Under the pieces are notes generated by a model. That model had not been told where the DNA came from and did no database searches. It saw only the letters and a list, made by a program, of their open reading frames with translations. Below, one piece after another: positions 27,901 through 33,900 of a DNA stretch of 64,000 nucleotides. The translations under genes and the position numbers were made by a program. Origin of the DNA: Ciona savignyi (Eukaryota > Chordata > Ascidiacea > Phlebobranchia > Cionidae); contig CH002765.1 in the NCBI GenBank assembly GCA_000149265.1, positions 1-64,000 on the forward strand, in the 5' to 3' direction. Each line of letters opens with the position of its first letter. Position 1 is the stretch's first letter.

Positions 27901-30900
27901 ATTCCATTATTCCTTCTGGCAGATGTCGGGGCGACATGTCATGCCTGTCACAATCATGATTTGAGAACAAAATCTTATTTTTTAGGGTATTTCCCTGGGT
28001 AAATTTTTTATTTCTTTCAAGTGTTAAATGAGTGCCTAATGCACTTACATTCCATCAAATTTTATTCAAATGGGAGCAGCCTTTTAAGCGCTATGCCACA
28101 AAAAGCTAAATTTTTAAAAAAATACCGTTTTGGTTTAAAAAAAACGGACAAAAACAATATGTGTCCCAATTTTTCAATTGGGACCCATAACTATCTAAAT
28201 CTAAAATTTCGTTAACGGGAAAATCCCTGTTTTTATTACGCATATATATATAGACCAAATTTAAAAGTACAGGCTTTATCAACTGATTGAATTTAAGGTA
28301 GTTATGGGTCCCATTGGAAAAATGGGACACATATTGTTTTTGTCCGTTTTTTTTTTTTCTTTTTTTTTTCTTTTTTTTCTTTTTTTTTTTCGTCAAACGC
28401 TTGACAGGCATGGCATGGCGCCCCGACATCTACCAGAAGGAATAATGGGATTGCAATAAAACTTTGTCATTTGTTAAACAACATGGTCTTGATATGCAGA
28501 AACCAAAATTTTGGGTGATAAATTGAGGGGAATTCCCCTGGGAGGTTAAAAACCAAAACGGTAGTTTTTATGAAAAGTTGCGCTTTTTTGTGGCATAGCG
28601 CTTGAACGGCTGCTCTAATTTAAATCAAATTTGGTAGAATGTTAGTGCACTAGTCACTGATTTAACACTTAAAGGAAATAAAAAATTACCTAGGGAAATA
28701 CCCTAAAAATTAAACTTTTGCTGTTAAATGATAATTGTGACAGGCATGCTATGGCGCCCCGACATCTACCAGAAGGAATAATGGAATCGCAATGAAACTT
28801 GGTGATTTTTTAGACAACATGGCCTAGATATGCAGAAACCAAAATTTTGGGTAATAAATCAAGGGGAATTCCCCTTGGAGGTTAAAAACCAAAACGGTCA
28901 TTTTTTTCTAAAAAATTTGCTTTTTAGGCCATAGCGCTTGAACGGCTGCTCCAATTTGAATCAAATTTGGTGGAATGTTAGTGCACTAGTCACTGATTTA
29001 ACACTTAAAAGAAATAAAAAATTACCTAGGGAAATACCCTAAAAATTAAACTTTTGCTCTTAAATGATAATTGTGACAGGCATGCTATGTCGCCCCGACA
29101 CCTACCAGAAGGGTTAATGGAATAGCAATGAAACTCAGTGATTTGTTGGACAACATGGTCTAGACATGCAGAAATCAAAATTTTGGGTGATAAATCTAGG
29201 GGAATTCCCCTGGGACGTTAAAACCAAACGGTATTTTTTCTAAAAAAAATAGCCTTTTTTGGGCATAGCGCTTGAACGACCGATACAATTTGTATCAGAT
29301 TTGGTGGAATGTAAGTGCATTAGTCACTGATTTAACACTTAAAAGAAATAAAAAAATTACCCAGGGAAATACCCTAAAGATCGGATTTTGTTCTTTAATT
29401 ATGATTGTGACAAGCATGCCATGTTGCCCCGAAATCTAGCAAAAGGAGTAATGAAATCGCAATAAAAATTTGACATTTGTAACAGAACATGGTCTAGATA
29501 AGCAGAAACCAAAATTTTGGGTAATGAATCTAGGGAAATTCCCCTGAGACGTTAAAAACCAAAACATTTTTTTTTTTTAAATTAGATTTTTTGGGCATAG
29601 CGCTTGAACGGCTGCTCTAATTTTGATCAGATTTGGTTAAATGTTAGACCATTAGACACTTTAGGCCAATCAAAAGAAAGAAAACAATTGCTTAGAGTAA
29701 TTCCCCTAAAAACGAAGATATGTTCCTGAATTATGATTGTGACAGGCATGCCATATCGCACTGACATCTCCAACAAGGAGTCGACAAATCACATTAAAAC
29801 TTTAAGAATTGTTACATAACATGGCCAACATAATATGTAAAAACAGAAACTCATCTACTAAACCCAGGGGAATTTCCTTTATTTCATTACAGCGCTTAAA
29901 AAGGTTTAATTTAAAACATTTAAGGTAAAATGTGTGTAAATTAAGATGTTTATTCTTTGTTTAACTACACATTGAAAAGAAGTTTGGTTGGACAACTATG
30001 GGACCCATGCGTTTATGCTTGCAGAAACAAACTACATACTCAGTGTATAAAATACAAATTGTGGTCAGGGACCCTGTAGCATGAATATATGGCATACAAA
30101 TTGTGTTTTACAAATGGTGGTGGTTAAACACGTGGTTGACACTCTCTAGTTAATACATTAAATTTGGTTTAAATTGTAGCGCAAACTCTGATTCAAAATT
30201 TTAAACATTTTTTTATTCTAAAAAAGGGATCTGAACAAAAGTTTTATTTTCGGTGTATTTTATATACGATTGAAAAGCGCTGTGGTTTAGTGTATCGCGT
30301 TTTTCTCGAAAAGTTTTAGGTTCGTGATCGCGAAGTAATCTTAGCGTTTTTCCATTCACAGAAATAAACATGAATATCTTATCATATCTAGCGGTCAATT
30401 CACTGTAAAAAGCCACCATTACTGCCCTGGACATATATTGTTACGGATATTAATCATATAGTTTCTATGTTTTACACGAGTCGGTGTGATAGTCTTCTTT
30501 TTTTACCTTCCATGCGGTCAGTTTTGATTCGATAGTTAATCTAAAGTAATCTTAAATTGTGTTTGTTAATTTGATTTGTAATTAATAGTGTGTAAGACTA
30601 ATTAACCGCTATCTATTTGAATTAAGGCAAATGGTAGAGAATCCACCCTAGAAATCGCGTTCTTTTTATTCAACTGTTTAACGCTAATAGAACATGTAGG
30701 GAGCCGTTGCAGGTCGCTGTCTATTTCGCTAGATTGTTTCTTGTAGGCACCCAGGTAAGCCGGTTACAACACCTGATGCGATCTGCGATTCCCTACGCGC
30801 TATCTCGACTCGCGGAGGTGCGCTAATTAATTTAGGTTTTCTGCGTAAACGACTCTTCAACTTGTCTACTATTTCCTGTGGTTCGTCGATCAACTCCTCA

Positions 30901-33900
30901 GTAGTTTTATAACATCAATTGTATTGAGCCATTGAGGCGATTAACTTAGTACCAGTTGCGAGTTAAATCGTTAGATGTTTAAACGACATAGATTCAAGAT
31001 AAACTCTCAGTAATCTTCACATACAAGGTGTTGCTTCATGCGCTGGGACTCTCTCTTAGAAGCTCTCCGTTAGGAGCGTTTCGTCTTGAGCCATAGTGAA
31101 ATAAACTTATATAGACAAGATTATTCGACAGCTGCACTAATAATAGTTCAGTGATGACGCAATGTCAGTGTCGGCTGCGGATATCATAAATCTTATGTAA
31201 CATATGAGGTCGCTAATAAGAACACAAGTGAAACCCAATCTGTGTTGGTTGATTTACGTAGAGACTTAGAGCCTTAGAGAAAGGCTTCCAGCCAAGAGTT
31301 TAGGAATACAGTATAAGTTAAGAAGCGATCGCTGGGCACCATTACCCTTAGCAGCAAGTAGGGTCTGCAAAATAGAAGCAGAAATCTGGACTGGTTACCA
31401 GACTCTACATGTATAATAACAATTTCGTAACAAATTTCTTAGCTAGCCCTATTTTCTGGCTTCATAAACATGAATGTCCAAACCTATTGAGCTTTAATCC
31501 GCAAGGTTTCAATAATACGCTTGACCAACAAGTACAATACGAAGATGGATTACAGGCTAAAAGTTAGGTCAGTTAAAAAACGGTTTCATGTGTAGTGACA
31601 TTCGTGGCTTATACAATATTATTGTGCACATTATTAAGTTTTGTAAAATTGTTTAAGTATATAAGCCATTATTGCCTGCAGCACAGCTGTGTGCGCCCGT
31701 TGTATATTATTTTCTTCGAACCGCCTATAATCCCCAAAACAGTACTTCCTTTATAATCCTCCCCACATTGCGATAGAACGTGGCAACGTTTTGGTGTATT
31801 AACTCATTCTTTTAGTATCAAAAACGCGTTTTGGAATAAGGACCAAAATAAATCGCCTGCTGGGGCGCGGCTCCGAGCATGTTTAGGCAACCAGTTGAAC
31901 TGTATGTGTTTTACTGTGTCAGCTTATAAGTTACAATAAAGAAACCTTCCGAGACAGAGCTAATACGGAGATTAATTAGTTTGAAGAAAAAAAACGGACA
32001 AAAACAATATGTGTCCCAATTTTTTAATTGGGACCCATAATTAGTTGGAGAACCCAGGTCAGGTTCAGTGCTAGGCATAAGCACGACAGACAACCACAAA
32101 AGTACCTGATTCTCCACACATGTAAGACACGTGAGCTGAATTTAACAGGGTTAAGTTATCTACTGATAAATTGCCGAGCTCGTCCAAATTGGTCTAAAAA
32201 GACAGTTTTAATCACAAAATTACTGGTTTGTCCTCCCGCTGGGTTCGTCGGTGGCGTTGGACGGAATATCATGTTTGCTTGCCTCCCTGGAAATTTAAAA
32301 TTTTAATAAGGATAATATTGAAAGTGTTCGAATATGACAGGTCCAGAGCAAGAATTGAAGCCTAAAATAAGAAAAAGGGGATAGAATTTACATTGGGGGT
32401 GGTTTACATTGGCACCCCAGAACCAAAAAAGACGCCTTGTAAGCCTGTTATATAGAATTGTCTGACGTCATCGGGTTTAACACCCGTCATCGAGATATGT
32501 TAGCATGCCCACAGTTCACATAAACTAATCTGATTGCCACGGGGTAATTTTGCGGTTTTCCGCGTGGTTACGCCAGGTTAAGCTTGTGGAGAATCAAGTT
32601 CTTTTGTGGTTGTTTTGCGTGCTTATAGCTACAGCACTGAACCTGACCTGAATTCTCCAACTAATTAGACTCCGTCTCGGAAGGTTTCTGAATTGTATCT
32701 TATAAGCTGATACAGTAAAACACATACACTTCAACTGGTTGCTTAAACATGCTCGGAGCCGCGCCCCGGCAGGCGATTTATTTTGGTGCTTGTTCCAAAA
32801 CGCGTTTTCGATAATAATTCATGCAAAGACTTTATACACGAAACATCAGCTTGCAAAAACATATGGCATGGGGATTATATCCCGTTGACACGCACAGGAA
32901 GTGAGGTACAAACGGGCTTTTAGAACAGACGCACGCAGCTGCATGCAATTATGACTTACTTAAAACGATTTAACTAAATTTAATATAATGTGCAACAAAT
33001 ATTACACAAGCCGCGAATGCTACAAGCTTTTAGATCCAACATATTATTCGGTGGCTAAATGCACTTTACGGTCATTGTCTAAACCCAGCGGATTATTGGG
33101 TTCTACTAAATTGAAGGGACGTGTGAATTATACACAACACTCTGCAATAGATAGCCTATGGTAGCCTGGCAATGGGCGTGAGATGATCTGACGATTGCCC
33201 GTATGTAAACCTCTTTGGTTTTCCCCCTCATCATGGCTATAAACATGAATATCATATACTTCTTTTTTTCGGTATTTGTTAAGTTTTTCTATCACCTCAA
33301 CGAGGTCTGGCTCAAAATAACTTAACGTACTTAATCTTGGTTTCACCCACAGCAAGTAAAAGCAACTTACGTGACGCAAAACATCTAGTGCTTGGCAGTG
33401 AAGTTGCCATCGAATCGTAGCAACAACCTCTGAAAAAAGAAAAATGCAAATTTAAGGCCAATTTTACATGTATCGGTTTTGTTACTAAGATTTAAATACA
33501 ATAGTCGGTAGTCGAAATGGAGGTATGAGTAGAGTAATAACAAAATGAGCGGTTTGTCTACCCCATTATGCGAAACTGTACGAGTCGTCAAATTTATGTT
33601 AGCATCTATTGTTTTAAATTCATTAGTTTATTAGGCTGTTAATGTTTAAAGCACAAAAATGTAATACAATTTTACTTTTTATACAACCTTTACAAGATTA
33701 CACCCATTATTGTGAACGGTAGTGTAATCAAATGGTTATCCATATAAAAGGATTACCGATGGCCAGTAAAGCTTTAAAAAGTCGTTCAATGTTTTTACAA
33801 ACAACTATTACATAAACCTTTCTTAAGGTTGTTATAACAACATTATATCAGAGAAACGCTTATGTTACCATGCAAAGACGAGCATTAAATGCTAGAGGGG

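Noticed and set aside
28106-28429. Lysine-rich minus-strand frame
   Set aside because: Product of a T/C-rich tract and an inverted-repeat element.
24849-30149. CRISPR-like or piRNA-like array
   Set aside because: Units are about 330 bp, diverged and inverted between arms, with no short direct repeats and unique spacers; foldback satellite is the simpler reading.
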